From Prochlorococcus sp. AG-321-E21 (GTDB lineage: Bacteria > Cyanobacteriota > Cyanobacteriia > PCC-6307 > Cyanobiaceae): a stretch of DNA of 59,748 bases. The notes beneath the pieces are model-generated. The model had not been told where the DNA came from. It searched no databases and saw nothing but the letters and a program-made list of their open reading frames with translations. The stretch covers positions 1 through 59,748 of the forward strand of contig QBXH01000006.1 of assembly GCA_003283415.1 (NCBI GenBank), given 5' to 3'. Positions 46,039 to 54,750 of the stretch are shown here, piece by piece (position 1 is the first letter of the stretch; each line of letters opens with the position of its first letter). A program made the position numbers and the translations under genes.

Positions 46039-46443
46039 ATGCAAATAGTATTCGCTTGGAGCCTTTGCCTTTCTGTTGTAGTTGTTTTACTATCTACAAT
46101 TCCTTTGACTCTTGGAAGAATCAAAGCTGGTTACTCCATGGAGAACATGTCAGCACCAAGGGCGCTATTTGATGAATTGCCAGATTTTGGTAAAAGAGCT
46201 GTTTGGTGTCATCAGAATTGCTGGGAAAGTATTTCTATTCATGCCCCAGCTTGCATACTTTGTTTAATTACTCTTCCAGATTCAAACCTTTCATTAATAG
46301 CTGCTTGGTTACACCCTCTTTTACGTTTCTTATATATAGGTGCTTATGTTTTTAATATTCCTATTGCTAGAGGTTTAATATGGGCTTCTGGAATTTTTAC
46401 TACACTAATTTTGTATAAGGAAGGGATATCCCAACTTATATAA
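46039..46443 (+). CDS. MAPEG-family membrane protein
   Basis: The 134-residue, four-helix protein has the MAPEG segments RALFDELPDFGKRAVWCHQNCWESISIHAPA and RFLYIGAYVFNIPIARGLIW. MAPEG members are glutathione-dependent enzymes of membranes, though bacterial ones are mostly uncharacterised. Convergent with the Mrr gene. Confidence 0.88.
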   Translation: MQIVFAWSLCLSVVVVLLSTIPLTLGRIKAGYSMENMSAPRALFDELPDFGKRAVWCHQNCWESISIHAPACILCLITLPDSNLSLIAAWLHPLLRFLYIGAYVFNIPIARGLIWASGIFTTLILYKEGISQLI

Positions 46444-46448
46444 TTTAA

Positions 46449-47321
46449 CTAAATTAAAATATTTTCTAAATCTTGTAATTCAAAATCATTCATTAAGATT
46501 ACATTATTAGCTCGAGCTAGTTTTTGCGCAGATTTTGTGAAACTAGATTTTGAAACTAATACTGCATGAGTCCCTTTCCAATATAATTTACCAGCTGAAA
46601 TTTCCTGTACAGCATTGTTTCCTACTGATTTTTTATGATGTTTACATTGAATACAAATTCTCAAATTATCGATGGAGGCAATTAAATCAACTCCTTGGTC
46701 ACCAGTATTGGGTGTTTCTTTAACTCTCCATCCATTCTTTTTGAGAATTTCCATACAATGTTTTTCATATAAAATTCCTTTTTTATAGTTTTGATTATTG
46801 TTCTTAGATATATTATTTTCAATTAAATTTAAACAAGTCTTTTCTATTTGACTAGCAATAAATATAAACCAGTCTTTATTCTCCAAAATTCTATTAACAC
46901 CAATTATTTCATCATGAATAATTGGATTGATTTTACGATAAGATTTCCATTTTTCAAAAAATGAGTCCTGACCTGAAAATTTTTTTAAAACGACTTTTTC
47001 CCAAAAGTAAGGAATACCCTCTTTAAATCTCTTTGAGCCATTATTGATGCTTTTTTTTATTAATTTTTCCTCGAGAGGGGGATTTCCAATCCACTTCTCT
47101 AAGTTTTCGTTACCATAAGCATCTATAACTTTTAATCTAATTCTTTCTTCCAATAGATTGTATTTATTTTCTTCAATAAGTTTATTTAAAGTTTCTAGGA
47201 AGTAATTTGCATTTAAAGCATTATTTAGTCTATATTTTCTTTTCTTTGAAAGAAAATTTTTAAAAATAAGTATTAAAAATAGAGCAACTACACAAACTAA
47301 AATAATAAATATATTATTCAT
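46449..47321 (-). CDS. membrane-anchored Mrr-like restriction endonuclease
   Basis: The C-terminal domain holds the PD-(D/E)XK Mrr motifs: Glu186 in KGILYEKHC, Asp212 in GDQGVDLIA, and Gln225-Lys227 in CIQCKHHK. An N-terminal helix (about residues 4-20) anchors it, and a middle region of about 150 residues is unassigned. It would cut foreign or modified DNA, by family. No methylase or helicase neighbours it. Confidence 0.88.
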   Translation of the reverse strand: MNNIFIILVCVVALFLILIFKNFLSKKRKYRLNNALNANYFLETLNKLIEENKYNLLEERIRLKVIDAYGNENLEKWIGNPPLEEKLIKKSINNGSKRFKEGIPYFWEKVVLKKFSGQDSFFEKWKSYRKINPIIHDEIIGVNRILENKDWFIFIASQIEKTCLNLIENNISKNNNQNYKKGILYEKHCMEILKKNGWRVKETPNTGDQGVDLIASIDNLRICIQCKHHKKSVGNNAVQEISAGKLYWKGTHAVLVSKSSFTKSAQKLARANNVILMNDFELQDLENILI

Positions 47322-47346
47322 TGAATCTAATATGTATTATTTTTAT

Positions 47347-47607
47347 TTAAAAAGATTTTGTTTTTCTAATTAAGAAATCATTTTTTGTAATTAATGAAGA
47401 GTTCTTTATATCAAAACCACTTATTGCCGAAATCTCCCCTTCAATCCCCTCTAATGTTAATTGTTCAATAATACCTTTGATAACTTCATCTTCAACTAAT
47501 TTTCTATCAATTCTTTCCGGTGTTATGTCTGTTAGCCACTTAGATGTCTTTTTTTTTACAACTTCAGTTGGATTTGTTATTTTTAAGTAAATAGCCATCT
47601 TAAACAA
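47347..47607 (-). CDS. hypothetical soluble protein, about 83-86 residues
   Basis: The likely start is the Met at 47598 (MAIYLKITNPTEVVKKK). It is an alpha/beta protein with no membrane segment. It lies 26 bases upstream of the Mrr gene on the same strand. No family was recognised; it could be a partner or an independent gene. Confidence 0.65.
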   Translation of the reverse strand: MFKMAIYLKITNPTEVVKKKTSKWLTDITPERIDRKLVEDEVIKGIIEQLTLEGIEGEISAISGFDIKNSSLITKNDFLIRKTKSF

Positions 47608-47636
47608 TATTTAACTTTATTATATGTCAAGTCTTT

Positions 47637-47837
47637 TTATTTCTTGTTATTGTCTTTACTTTCCCATTCAAGAAATTGAAAAATTATAATTGCAAAAATT
47701 GAAAAAAATACAATAAAAAGTCCCAGCCATCCTATGAATTTGTTTTCAGTAAAAAAATTAGTGAGAGAAGAATTTTCCTGATATCTTGATTCCATTTGAT
47801 ATTGATATGAATCTAAGACTAGAAATATATTATTCAT
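47637..47837 (-). CDS. hypothetical single-helix membrane protein, 66 residues
   Basis: A polar N-terminal half, then one helix (FIGWLGLFIVFFSIFAIIIFQF) and a short charged tail. It lies on the same strand as the surrounding genes. Not recognised. Confidence 0.6.
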   Translation of the reverse strand: MNNIFLVLDSYQYQMESRYQENSSLTNFFTENKFIGWLGLFIVFFSIFAIIIFQFLEWESKDNNKK

Positions 47838-47892
47838 TTATCGAATAGAATTTAAATGCTTATGAAGATTAATTGATTTACTTATAATTATA

Positions 47893-48306
47893 TTATCCGT
47901 TTAAATTTGAAAAAGCTTTTGATATAAACTCAGGCCTTTTTCTTACGATAGAAAAACCATTTTTATTTATAAGAACTAAATTAACCTCAGCTACAGTTAG
48001 AACTTTTTTACTTTTGTTAATAAATTTTGAATGAATTTTTATTTTTGGACTTTTACTTATTTTAAATAGAGTTTCTATTATAATGTTATCCCCAAGAAAT
48101 AAGGGCGCTATATATTTTATTGAAGTATCAATTAACGGGAGCTCAAAACCATTTTTAGTTAGATCAACGTAATTTATACCTGCTTTTGAAAGTGCATTTA
48201 CCCTTGCTTCTTCAAGCCAATTAAAATATGTACCATGCCACATAACCCCTGCATGATCTGAATGCTGAGGTAAGACTAGCTTATTTATTTTCCAAACTTT
48301 TTTCAT
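47893..48306 (-). CDS. hotdog-fold acyl-CoA thioesterase (4HBT type)
   Basis: The 137-residue protein has the 4-hydroxybenzoyl-CoA thioesterase motif DHAGVMWHGTYFNWLEEAR with the catalytic Asp, then the hotdog strands. In cyanobacteria such proteins can act as DHNA-CoA hydrolase for phylloquinone, but this is not shown here. Confidence 0.85.
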   Translation of the reverse strand: MKKVWKINKLVLPQHSDHAGVMWHGTYFNWLEEARVNALSKAGINYVDLTKNGFELPLIDTSIKYIAPLFLGDNIIIETLFKISKSPKIKIHSKFINKSKKVLTVAEVNLVLINKNGFSIVRKRPEFISKAFSNLNG

Positions 48307-48429
48307 TTATCTATAAATTCTAGAAAAGTATATGTTTATATTTCTAATCAAATAAATTAAGGTATTGTAAGTAATGTTGATTCATCTTAATTAAAATAGA
48401 AAAATCACTAAAGTTATATTCTAAAAATT

Positions 48430-48666
48430 ATGTTTAATCGCAAATATAAAGACAGAAAATTGAAGAAAATTTTTCAGTGGAGGGAGTATTTAAATTGGAA
48501 TAAAATGACCACAACTCAAAAAATTAATTTCAAAAGGGCTTGCTTGTTTCCTTTCTTTGTTTATTTTGTTTATGTTTTTCTGTTTAAATATTCAATGGCT
48601 ATTCTTATAATTATGGGAATTTATTTCTTAGTAAGATTTAAGAATAGAAAAAAACTAAATAAATAG
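48430..48666 (+). CDS. hypothetical membrane protein, 78 residues
   Basis: A basic N-terminal part of about 40 residues precedes a hydrophobic helix pair (FFVYFVYVFLFKYSMAI and onward) and a basic end. Not recognised; ATG start. Confidence 0.6.
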   Translation: MFNRKYKDRKLKKIFQWREYLNWNKMTTTQKINFKRACLFPFFVYFVYVFLFKYSMAILIIMGIYFLVRFKNRKKLNK

Positions 48667-48770
48667 ATAATTTAATCCTTTATAATTATATTTAAAATTG
48701 TTTTAATATTTAGAAATTATTTTTATTAATTTTATTTTCGTAAGAGAATAATTTTTTAAATAGTTTTTTT

Positions 48771-49016
48771 ATGAAAAGTATCATTTCAATTGTAGGTGTT
48801 TTTGTTATTTCCTTTTTTATTAATATTAGTGATGGCCAAGCCGATGAAATCGGTAGCGAATTAAATAATAATTTATCTAAGGAGTCAACGTCCCATGATT
48901 TTAAATCTAATATTAATAATAAGGTTGATAACCCTAAATCTTCTAATGAGGATATCTTTGGGGATGAACAAACGTTTCCTTTTGTAGCTGGGTTAGGAAA
49001 AAATGCTGCACATTAA
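48771..49016 (+). CDS. small exported acidic protein
   Basis: A signal peptide (IISIVGVFVISFFIN) with cleavage near DGQADE is followed by a hydrophilic, Asn/Ser/Lys-rich segment and a conserved-looking end (FPFVAGLGKNAAH). Not recognised; periplasmic or lumenal location inferred. Confidence 0.65.
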   Translation: MKSIISIVGVFVISFFINISDGQADEIGSELNNNLSKESTSHDFKSNINNKVDNPKSSNEDIFGDEQTFPFVAGLGKNAAH

Positions 49017-49058
49017 TTCAAAATATAAATTTTTAATCAATATTTTAAGTAATAAATA

Positions 49059-49223
49059 GTGAAAGGTTTAAGAGTTATAGAGCTTTCTAAAGCCCTTAAT
49101 GTAGACAGCTCAGATTTATTAGCTGTTTGTGCAATCCTGAAATGTAATGCAAGTTCAAGATTAAGCATGCTTACGTTTGAAGAATGTAAAGTAATTACAG
49201 ATTACTATGAAAGGAATAGTTAG
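49059..49223 (+). CDS. stand-alone IF2_N-like domain protein
   Basis: A GTG start gives 54 residues beginning VKGLRVIELSKALNVDSSDLL, like the N-terminal helical domain of translation factor IF-2. It has no other domain. The match to IF2_N is by eye and moderate. The role is unknown. Confidence 0.6.
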   Translation: MKGLRVIELSKALNVDSSDLLAVCAILKCNASSRLSMLTFEECKVITDYYERNS

Positions 49224-49257
49224 ATATTTTTTCTTACAAAGATCAAACTAAATCAAT

Positions 49258-49512
49258 CTATTCAATTTCTTTTATCATAGAAACTAAAGTCCCATGAATT
49301 TCTTCTTCTGAGATTTCCTTTTTGAAATTTATAATTGAAGACTTACCATCATATATTATTTTCATGAATTGACTGGTGATTTCCTCCAAATAAGCCTCCT
49401 TAAATTCTGAAATATTTCCATAATATCTGAGATATTTATGCACTGATTCAATGTGATCTTTATTCATATGATTACAAACCCTCTCACTTGTCTTTGAGCT
49501 AATTATTTTCAT
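49258..49512 (-). CDS. DUF2470-domain protein
   Basis: The 84-residue protein has SERVCNHMNKDHIESVHKYL, the DUF2470 signature found at the C-terminus of HugZ-type heme-handling proteins. Here it is alone. It lies 17 bases downstream of the dus gene on the same strand. Confidence 0.8.
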   Translation of the reverse strand: MKIISSKTSERVCNHMNKDHIESVHKYLRYYGNISEFKEAYLEEITSQFMKIIYDGKSSIINFKKEISEEEIHGTLVSMIKEIE

Positions 49513-49529
49513 TTTAAATCATATTTTTT

Positions 49530-50537
49530 TTAGTCTAATATTTTCTGATCATTATTCAATGTTTTAATCGTGTTTTTTATTAATGCTTTAACCTCTTTAA
49601 TATCAATGGCTCTTACTAATTTATTTCGCAGATTAGAGGCTCCTTGAAAATTTTTACAAGTCCATGAAATATGTTTTCTGGCAAGTAATAAACCATGATT
49701 ACCCTTTTCTTTTGTAAGTTCATCTAAATGCTCAATAATTAACAATAATTTTTCTTCAATATTTGGTTCTTTAAAACCTTTAAGTTCTTTAATTGCATAA
49801 TCTATTTCTCCTATTTTCCAGGGAGAACCAAGTATTCCTCTACCAATCATTAAACCATCAGCATTTGTTACTTTGAAGCAATTAAGTGCATCATTGGGAT
49901 TCTTTATATCTCCATTTGCAATTAATGGTATTTCTAAAAGTTTTTTAATTCTTCCAATCATATTCCAGTCAGATTTCCCTGAAAATCCTTCTTTGCGTGT
50001 TCTCCCATGTAAAGTTATCATTGCGGCTCCTGATTCTTGAAGACTTATTAGAAATTCTTCTATATTTTCCTCTTTATTTTCCCAACCAAGCCTTGTTTTT
50101 ACTGTAACGGGGATTTTTACAGCTTTTGAAACTCTTTTTACTAATTCTACAGCTAATAAACGATCATTAATTAAAGCACTTCCACCACCTTTCTTTGAGA
50201 TTTTTTTGACTGGACAGCCCATATTTATATCAATAAGAAATGCTCCTGAATCTTCTGCCAGTTTAGCTGCCTCTGAAACAGCAAAAGGTCTATTATCAAA
50301 TATTTGAACACCAATAGGTCCTTCTTCTAATTCAATCTGTTGAACTTTTTGAGTTCCATATCCATTTTTTAAACTAGTTGCATTAATCATTTCAGTAAAT
50401 AGGAGGGAGTCTGGAGCCCATTTTCTTACTAATTTTCTAAATATTTTATCTGTAACTCCTGATAGTGGAGATAAGATTACTTTACTATTTATTATTCTCG
50501 ATACCCCTTTACCCCTCAATTTTATAACTGAAGACAT
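49530..50537 (-). CDS. dus: tRNA-dihydrouridine synthase
   Basis: The FMN-binding TIM barrel shows in SPLSGVTDKIFRKL, the NMGCPVKKISKKGGGSALI loop with the catalytic Cys, MITLHGRTRKEGFSG and IANGDI. It reduces uridine in tRNA D-loops. The length of 335 residues fits. The subtype is closest to DusB by eye. Confidence 0.95.
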   Translation of the reverse strand: MSSVIKLRGKGVSRIINSKVILSPLSGVTDKIFRKLVRKWAPDSLLFTEMINATSLKNGYGTQKVQQIELEEGPIGVQIFDNRPFAVSEAAKLAEDSGAFLIDINMGCPVKKISKKGGGSALINDRLLAVELVKRVSKAVKIPVTVKTRLGWENKEENIEEFLISLQESGAAMITLHGRTRKEGFSGKSDWNMIGRIKKLLEIPLIANGDIKNPNDALNCFKVTNADGLMIGRGILGSPWKIGEIDYAIKELKGFKEPNIEEKLLLIIEHLDELTKEKGNHGLLLARKHISWTCKNFQGASNLRNKLVRAIDIKEVKALIKNTIKTLNNDQKILD

Positions 50538-50699
50538 TATAAAAATATATACCTTATAGATACATTATAAATTGATTAATTTCACTTTAATGTATTCTGT
50601 TTCTTATTTGTAAAAGTAAATTTGTTTTTGTTTAATGTCTTAATTAGTTACAATTTTTGCTAACTTAATAAAGATTCAAATATTTGGGACTTCTTATTT

Positions 50700-51092
50700 T
50701 TGATCCTTTTATTATCAATTTTTCTTCAAATATTTCTTTTTATTGCTCCAACTAATGTTTATGCGATTCAAGGCAATCTCGACTTATCTAGTGCTCAATC
50801 ATCAGTAGGCAAAAGATTCGCCAAGGTTTTTTGTGATGCTAAAAAAGAGGGATTAGATTCTGAATATGCAAGTGAATATGCTTTAAATAATACGTATTTA
50901 AAGTTTGTGGCTTTTCCTGATGACGATCAATATTTAGATGATCTTTGGGAATTTACTTCTAACAATATTTTAGATAATTGCGGAGATGATATTGTTATTA
51001 ACGATTTAAAAGAATTAGAAATATTCTTCAAAGAAGAAGGAATTATTGCTTCTAATAGAGAGCTGTATTTGCCAAAGTTTGAGAATAATTAG
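50700..51092 (+). CDS. exported hypothetical protein, 130 residues
   Basis: A TTG start precedes a signal peptide (about residues 1-22, ending near VYAI). The mature part is acidic with two Cys (FCDAKKEG and DNCGDD), helical in character. No family was recognised. It may be cotranscribed with the following Tat-like gene. Confidence 0.75.
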   Translation: MILLLSIFLQIFLFIAPTNVYAIQGNLDLSSAQSSVGKRFAKVFCDAKKEGLDSEYASEYALNNTYLKFVAFPDDDQYLDDLWEFTSNNILDNCGDDIVINDLKELEIFFKEEGIIASNRELYLPKFENN

Positions 51093-51131
51093 GTTTAATT
51101 TTTATGATGTACTAAAGTACACCTAGAATTT

Positions 51132-51695
51132 TTGAAATTGATGAATTTTTTAGGTTTTAATTCTCCAGTAATTTTTATTATAACAACTATTATTCTTATA
51201 ATTTTAGGCCCAAAAAGAATAGAAAAAGGTTGGTTACTATTCCAACGTTTATTAAAGTTTCTTCTTAGTGATGCAGATAATATTTCTAAGAGTAAATCAA
51301 ATGTCAAATCTCTAATAGATGTAAATTCAGAGAAAATAGAGGTAAGTGAAGTCAAAGAGGAGTTAATAGAAGCAAAGCTAGAGGAATCAGAATTAAGTGA
51401 AGTCAAAGAGGAGGTAAAAGATGTAGAAGTTAAGAAATCAAAAGTAAGTGAAGTCAAAGAGGAGGTAAAAGATGTAAAAGTTAAGAAATCAGAAGTAAGT
51501 GAAGTCAAAAAAGGGGTTAAAGAAGCAAAAGTTCAGAATTTAAAAGAAAGTCAAGTCAAAAAAAATATAAAAAAAGCAAAAGTAGATGAATCAGAAATTG
51601 GTGTAGTTAAAGAAGAGGTATTAAAGTCTCAGTTAAAAGATGAAAAAACTAGAACAAAAACTAAAGGCAAAGTAAATAAAGAAACAAAAGGCTAA
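51132..51695 (+). CDS. TatA/TatB-like protein with tandem repeats
   Basis: The start is TTG 51132, or ATG 51141. An N-terminal helix followed by ILGPKRIEKGW is the TatA/B/Hcf106 pattern (VLGPKKLPE-like). The tail of about 140 residues is a charged coiled-coil-like repeat (VSEVKEEVKDVKVKKSE, period 17). Tat components have short variable tails, so this one is unusual. It may form part of the twin-arginine translocase or be a divergent paralogue. Confidence 0.75.
   Translation: MKLMNFLGFNSPVIFIITTIILIILGPKRIEKGWLLFQRLLKFLLSDADNISKSKSNVKSLIDVNSEKIEVSEVKEELIEAKLEESELSEVKEEVKDVEVKKSKVSEVKEEVKDVKVKKSEVSEVKKGVKEAKVQNLKESQVKKNIKKAKVDESEIGVVKEEVLKSQLKDEKTRTKTKGKVNKETKG
51343..51546 (+). repeat. 51-base tandem repeat in the Tat-like gene
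   Basis: The sequence TAAGTGAAGTCAAA recurs at 51343, 51394, 51445 and 51496, a period of exactly 51 bases (17 codons). The second and third units are almost identical and the outer ones drift. It encodes the charged 17-residue repeat. Confidence 0.85.
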
Positions 51696-51776
51696 TAATG
51701 TTTTATCAATTAAAAAATATTTAGTATTTGTTGATATTTTAAAGTTAAAAATATTTAATATATGTTATTTGCCGTA

Positions 51777-52256
51777 TTAAGAATCTAATGCCACCTCAAT
51801 TGCAGCAATCAAATTATCATCAAATGGTTGAACACCAGGTTTGAATCTTGCTATCACATTGCTGTCTTTACCAATTAAAAATTTTTCAAAATTCCATTCA
51901 ACGTCACCTTTTGGTTCGAATTTATTAAGCGTAGTATAAGGTTCTGTAGTTTTACCTTTGGCATGAACTTTTTCCATTATTTCAAAATTAACTCCAAACT
52001 TTGTTGAACAAAAATTCTTTATCTCTGTAAGAGAATCAGGTTCTTGATTACCAAAATCATTGCAAGGGAATGCAAGTATTTTTAAACCTTTTTTTGAGTA
52101 TTTATTGTGAAGCTTTTGAAGATCCTCATATTGGGCTGTATTTCCACAATAACTCGCTACGTTTACTATTAAAATTACCTTCTCTGAGAATTCGCCAAGC
52201 TTTATTGGCTTTCCCCCGGCAGAGATGACAATTGTGTTTTTTACGTCTACTAACAT
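51777..52256 (-). CDS. gpx: glutathione peroxidase family protein
   Basis: The 159-residue protein has NVASYCGNT with catalytic Cys37, LAFPCNDFGNQEP and WNFEKFL, the GPx tetrad segments with Cys rather than selenocysteine. It reduces lipid and organic peroxides, in cyanobacteria often with thioredoxin or NADPH. The length is normal. Confidence 0.93.
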   Translation of the reverse strand: MLVDVKNTIVISAGGKPIKLGEFSEKVILIVNVASYCGNTAQYEDLQKLHNKYSKKGLKILAFPCNDFGNQEPDSLTEIKNFCSTKFGVNFEIMEKVHAKGKTTEPYTTLNKFEPKGDVEWNFEKFLIGKDSNVIARFKPGVQPFDDNLIAAIEVALDS

Positions 52257-52400
52257 TTTTTCATAAATTTATTTATTGAAGATAGCATTGAATAAATGTT
52301 TTTGTGTTTTTTCTAGAACCTTATTAATTTATGATTTTAATAATTTTTAGTAAAAGTTTTTCTTTAATTATATAATAAAATAATCATATAAATAATAAAT

Positions 52401-52643
52401 TTGGATCCATTAGACCCTCTTACAGAAATTATTAACTCAGGTCAAGGCTTCTCACCTTCTATTGCTCTAGAAAGATTTCTTTGGCTAATGATTGGGTTTT
52501 TCTTTCTCGGTGCTATTTTAACTTCAACTATAAGAGGAATGATGCAAAATGATTGGTTCGGGAATAATTCATTTTTGTCTAATCTAAAAGCTACTAAAAG
52601 AAAAGATAAGCTTCCTAACAAGATATCTGAGGATAAAAAATAA
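52401..52643 (+). CDS. hypothetical single-helix membrane protein, 80 residues
   Basis: A TTG start gives a soluble front, one helix (LWLMIGFFFLGAILTSTI) and a basic tail. It lies 17 bases before purT on the same strand. Not recognised. Confidence 0.65.
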   Translation: MDPLDPLTEIINSGQGFSPSIALERFLWLMIGFFFLGAILTSTIRGMMQNDWFGNNSFLSNLKATKRKDKLPNKISEDKK

Positions 52644-52660
52644 CACTAATTTATGATGTA

Positions 52661-53833
52661 ATGGTTCCACTTAAATTTATTCGTAAAAAAATATTATTGC
52701 TTGGTAGCGGAGAACTTGGAAAAGAGTTAGTGATAGAAGCTAAAAGATTAGGATTAGAAGTTATAGCTATTGATAAATACGATAATGCACCTGCAATGCA
52801 ATTAGCTGATTATTCTCGTGTAATTGATATGAGTGATAAGAAAATTTTAAAAAAAACGATTAAAGAATTAAAACCTGATTTTGTAGTTCCAGAAATTGAA
52901 GCTCTTTCTATTGAAGCTTTAAAGGAATTGGAAGAGGAAGGAGTAAATATTGTTCCAAATGCTAGAACCGTTGAAATCACAATGAATAGAGATAAAATTA
53001 GAGACCTTGCATCAAAAGAATTAAAGATAAAAACTGCAAAATTTAGTTACGTTTTTAATGTTGAAGAGCTAGAAATGGAATCATTTGAAATTGGCTTCCC
53101 TCTTTTGCTAAAACCTCTAATGAGTTCATCTGGTAAAGGACAAAGTTTAGTTAAAGGGAAAGAAGATCTTTTATTAGCTTGGAATGAAGCTTTGAAAAAT
53201 TCAAGAGGAAAAATAGTTGGAGTAATTCTTGAGGAGTTAATAAATTTTGATTATGAATTTACCCTCTTAACTGTTAGAAAAGATAACGGAGATAACGTTT
53301 TTTGTGAGCCGATAGGTCATGAGCAATATAAAGGAGATTATCAATGTAGCTGGCAACCATTGGAAATGAATCAATCTTTAATTAATGAAGCCAGAAATAT
53401 AACCACTAAAATATTAAATAATTTAAATGGTTCTGGTATTTATGGAGTTGAGTTTTTTGTTAGAGGTAAAGAAGTTATATTTTCAGAATTATCACCTAGA
53501 CCTCATGATACGGGAATGGTCACCTTAGTTAGTCAAAACTTAAACGAATTTGAATTACACTTAAGGGCATTTTTAAACCTACCCATCCCAAGAATTTCAC
53601 TAATAAAGCCATCTGCAACTAGAGTAATAATTTCAGATAAAGAATCTAATAATCCCTCCTACACTGGACTAAACGAGGCATTAGAAGTAGAAAATACGAA
53701 AGTTCTCATATTTGGAAAACCAACATCAAAAAAAGGAAGAAGAATGGGTGTAGTCCTTTCATCAGATGAAGAACTAAATATTGCTAGAAAAAATGCTGAA
53801 AAGTCAGCACTAAAAATTAAAATTGTTTCTTAA
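52661..53833 (+). CDS. purT: formate-dependent phosphoribosylglycinamide formyltransferase
   Basis: The ATP-grasp protein begins with ILLLGSGELGKELVIEAKRLG, then VPEIEAL, the LLKPLMSSSGKGQS ATP loop and SPRPHDTGMVTL. It formylates GAR with formate and ATP in purine synthesis, independent of folate. The 390 residues are normal. Confidence 0.97.
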   Translation: MVPLKFIRKKILLLGSGELGKELVIEAKRLGLEVIAIDKYDNAPAMQLADYSRVIDMSDKKILKKTIKELKPDFVVPEIEALSIEALKELEEEGVNIVPNARTVEITMNRDKIRDLASKELKIKTAKFSYVFNVEELEMESFEIGFPLLLKPLMSSSGKGQSLVKGKEDLLLAWNEALKNSRGKIVGVILEELINFDYEFTLLTVRKDNGDNVFCEPIGHEQYKGDYQCSWQPLEMNQSLINEARNITTKILNNLNGSGIYGVEFFVRGKEVIFSELSPRPHDTGMVTLVSQNLNEFELHLRAFLNLPIPRISLIKPSATRVIISDKESNNPSYTGLNEALEVENTKVLIFGKPTSKKGRRMGVVLSSDEELNIARKNAEKSALKIKIVS

Positions 53834-53922
53834 TTTAAAAATATAAAATAAATATTATAAAAAAACTACTTATTTCCTTTGTTTTTGTTTTAGATCTTTG
53901 TATGTAATATTTAAATGTATTA

Positions 53923-54132
53923 TTGTTTTTTTCTATGATAGAAAACTATAAAGGTTGGGATATAACTTTGACCTGGGATGATAATCATTCTTTTATAAAT
54001 AACTCAAGTAGTTACAATACTTTTAATCAAAAAGAAAAGTGGAAAGGAGTTAATTTAAAAGGTAAAAGTGTTTATGGAGCCTCTTTAAAGGAAATAAGAC
54101 ATATCATTGATTATCCAAGGCTACATAAATAA
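53923..54132 (+). CDS. hypothetical protein, 65-69 residues
   Basis: The likely start is Met5 at 53935 (MIENYKGWDI). The protein is soluble and polar, with an ASLKEIRHIIDYPRL end. It contains by chance a Fur-box-like string. Not recognised. Confidence 0.6.
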   Translation: MFFSMIENYKGWDITLTWDDNHSFINNSSSYNTFNQKEKWKGVNLKGKSVYGASLKEIRHIIDYPRLHK

Positions 54133-54148
54133 CTATTTAAAGAATAAA

Positions 54149-54310
54149 TTAGTTTTCTTCTTTCTGATTGTTATCTTCAATAAGTTCGTTTGCAAGTTCT
54201 CTCAAATCACCTTTAATTGATACCCATGTAAAAGCAGCAATAAAAACTGTAGCTGATATTGCTATTGTAACTGTCTCTAAAGGACCCAATCCTAATGCAA
54301 TTGCAAACAT
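54149..54310 (-). CDS. hypothetical single-helix membrane protein, 53 residues
   Basis: ATG frame with one Ala/Ile-rich helix (TVTIAISATVFIAAFTWV) and an acidic tail (ELIEDNNQKEEN). Convergent with the 53923 gene. Not recognised. Confidence 0.65.
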   Translation of the reverse strand: MFAIALGLGPLETVTIAISATVFIAAFTWVSIKGDLRELANELIEDNNQKEEN

Positions 54311-54508
54311 TTAAAAATTAAAATAATAATTTATTATATTCCACATTATTAATTAGTTTTAATCGATTATTCTTTTGAAACTTAATTTAATTATTTACGA
54401 AATAGTTTAAATAAGTAATCTTTATCATTTATTATTTAAGATATATTTTTATATTTGATTTTCTTTTTAATAAAAATTGTTAATGTAATTTTTTGCTAAA
54501 ATAAATTA

Positions 54509-54742
54509 ATGAATAATCAGAAAAAATGTCCTCAATGTAAAAATTTAATCTCAGTATCAGCCCCAACTTGTCTATATTGTGGAAGACCTAACAAATTTGT
54601 TACTAGTAATTATGTTAAAAATAAGTGGGACAAAGAATATAATATTAATAAATTAAATATTCTAAAAATAATATTCTCTTCGAAAACATTATTTATTTTT
54701 ATTATTATTTTAATAACATTCCTTATCTTATTATATAAATAG
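54509..54742 (+). CDS. zinc-ribbon, tail-anchored protein
   Basis: The 77-residue protein has CPQCKN and CLYCGR (a four-Cys zinc ribbon) at the front and a C-terminal helix (about residues 57-76). It may be a small membrane-linked metal or nucleic acid binding protein. Its end lies 8 bases from the pepN end. Confidence 0.7.
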   Translation: MNNQKKCPQCKNLISVSAPTCLYCGRPNKFVTSNYVKNKWDKEYNINKLNILKIIFSSKTLFIFIIILITFLILLYK

Positions 54743-54750
54743 AATAATTA

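Noticed and set aside
53989..54000. TGATAATCATTC, a Fur/Zur box-like string
   Set aside because: It lies inside the coding part of the 53923-54132 gene and has no promoter or zinc gene downstream. It is a chance match in AT-rich sequence.
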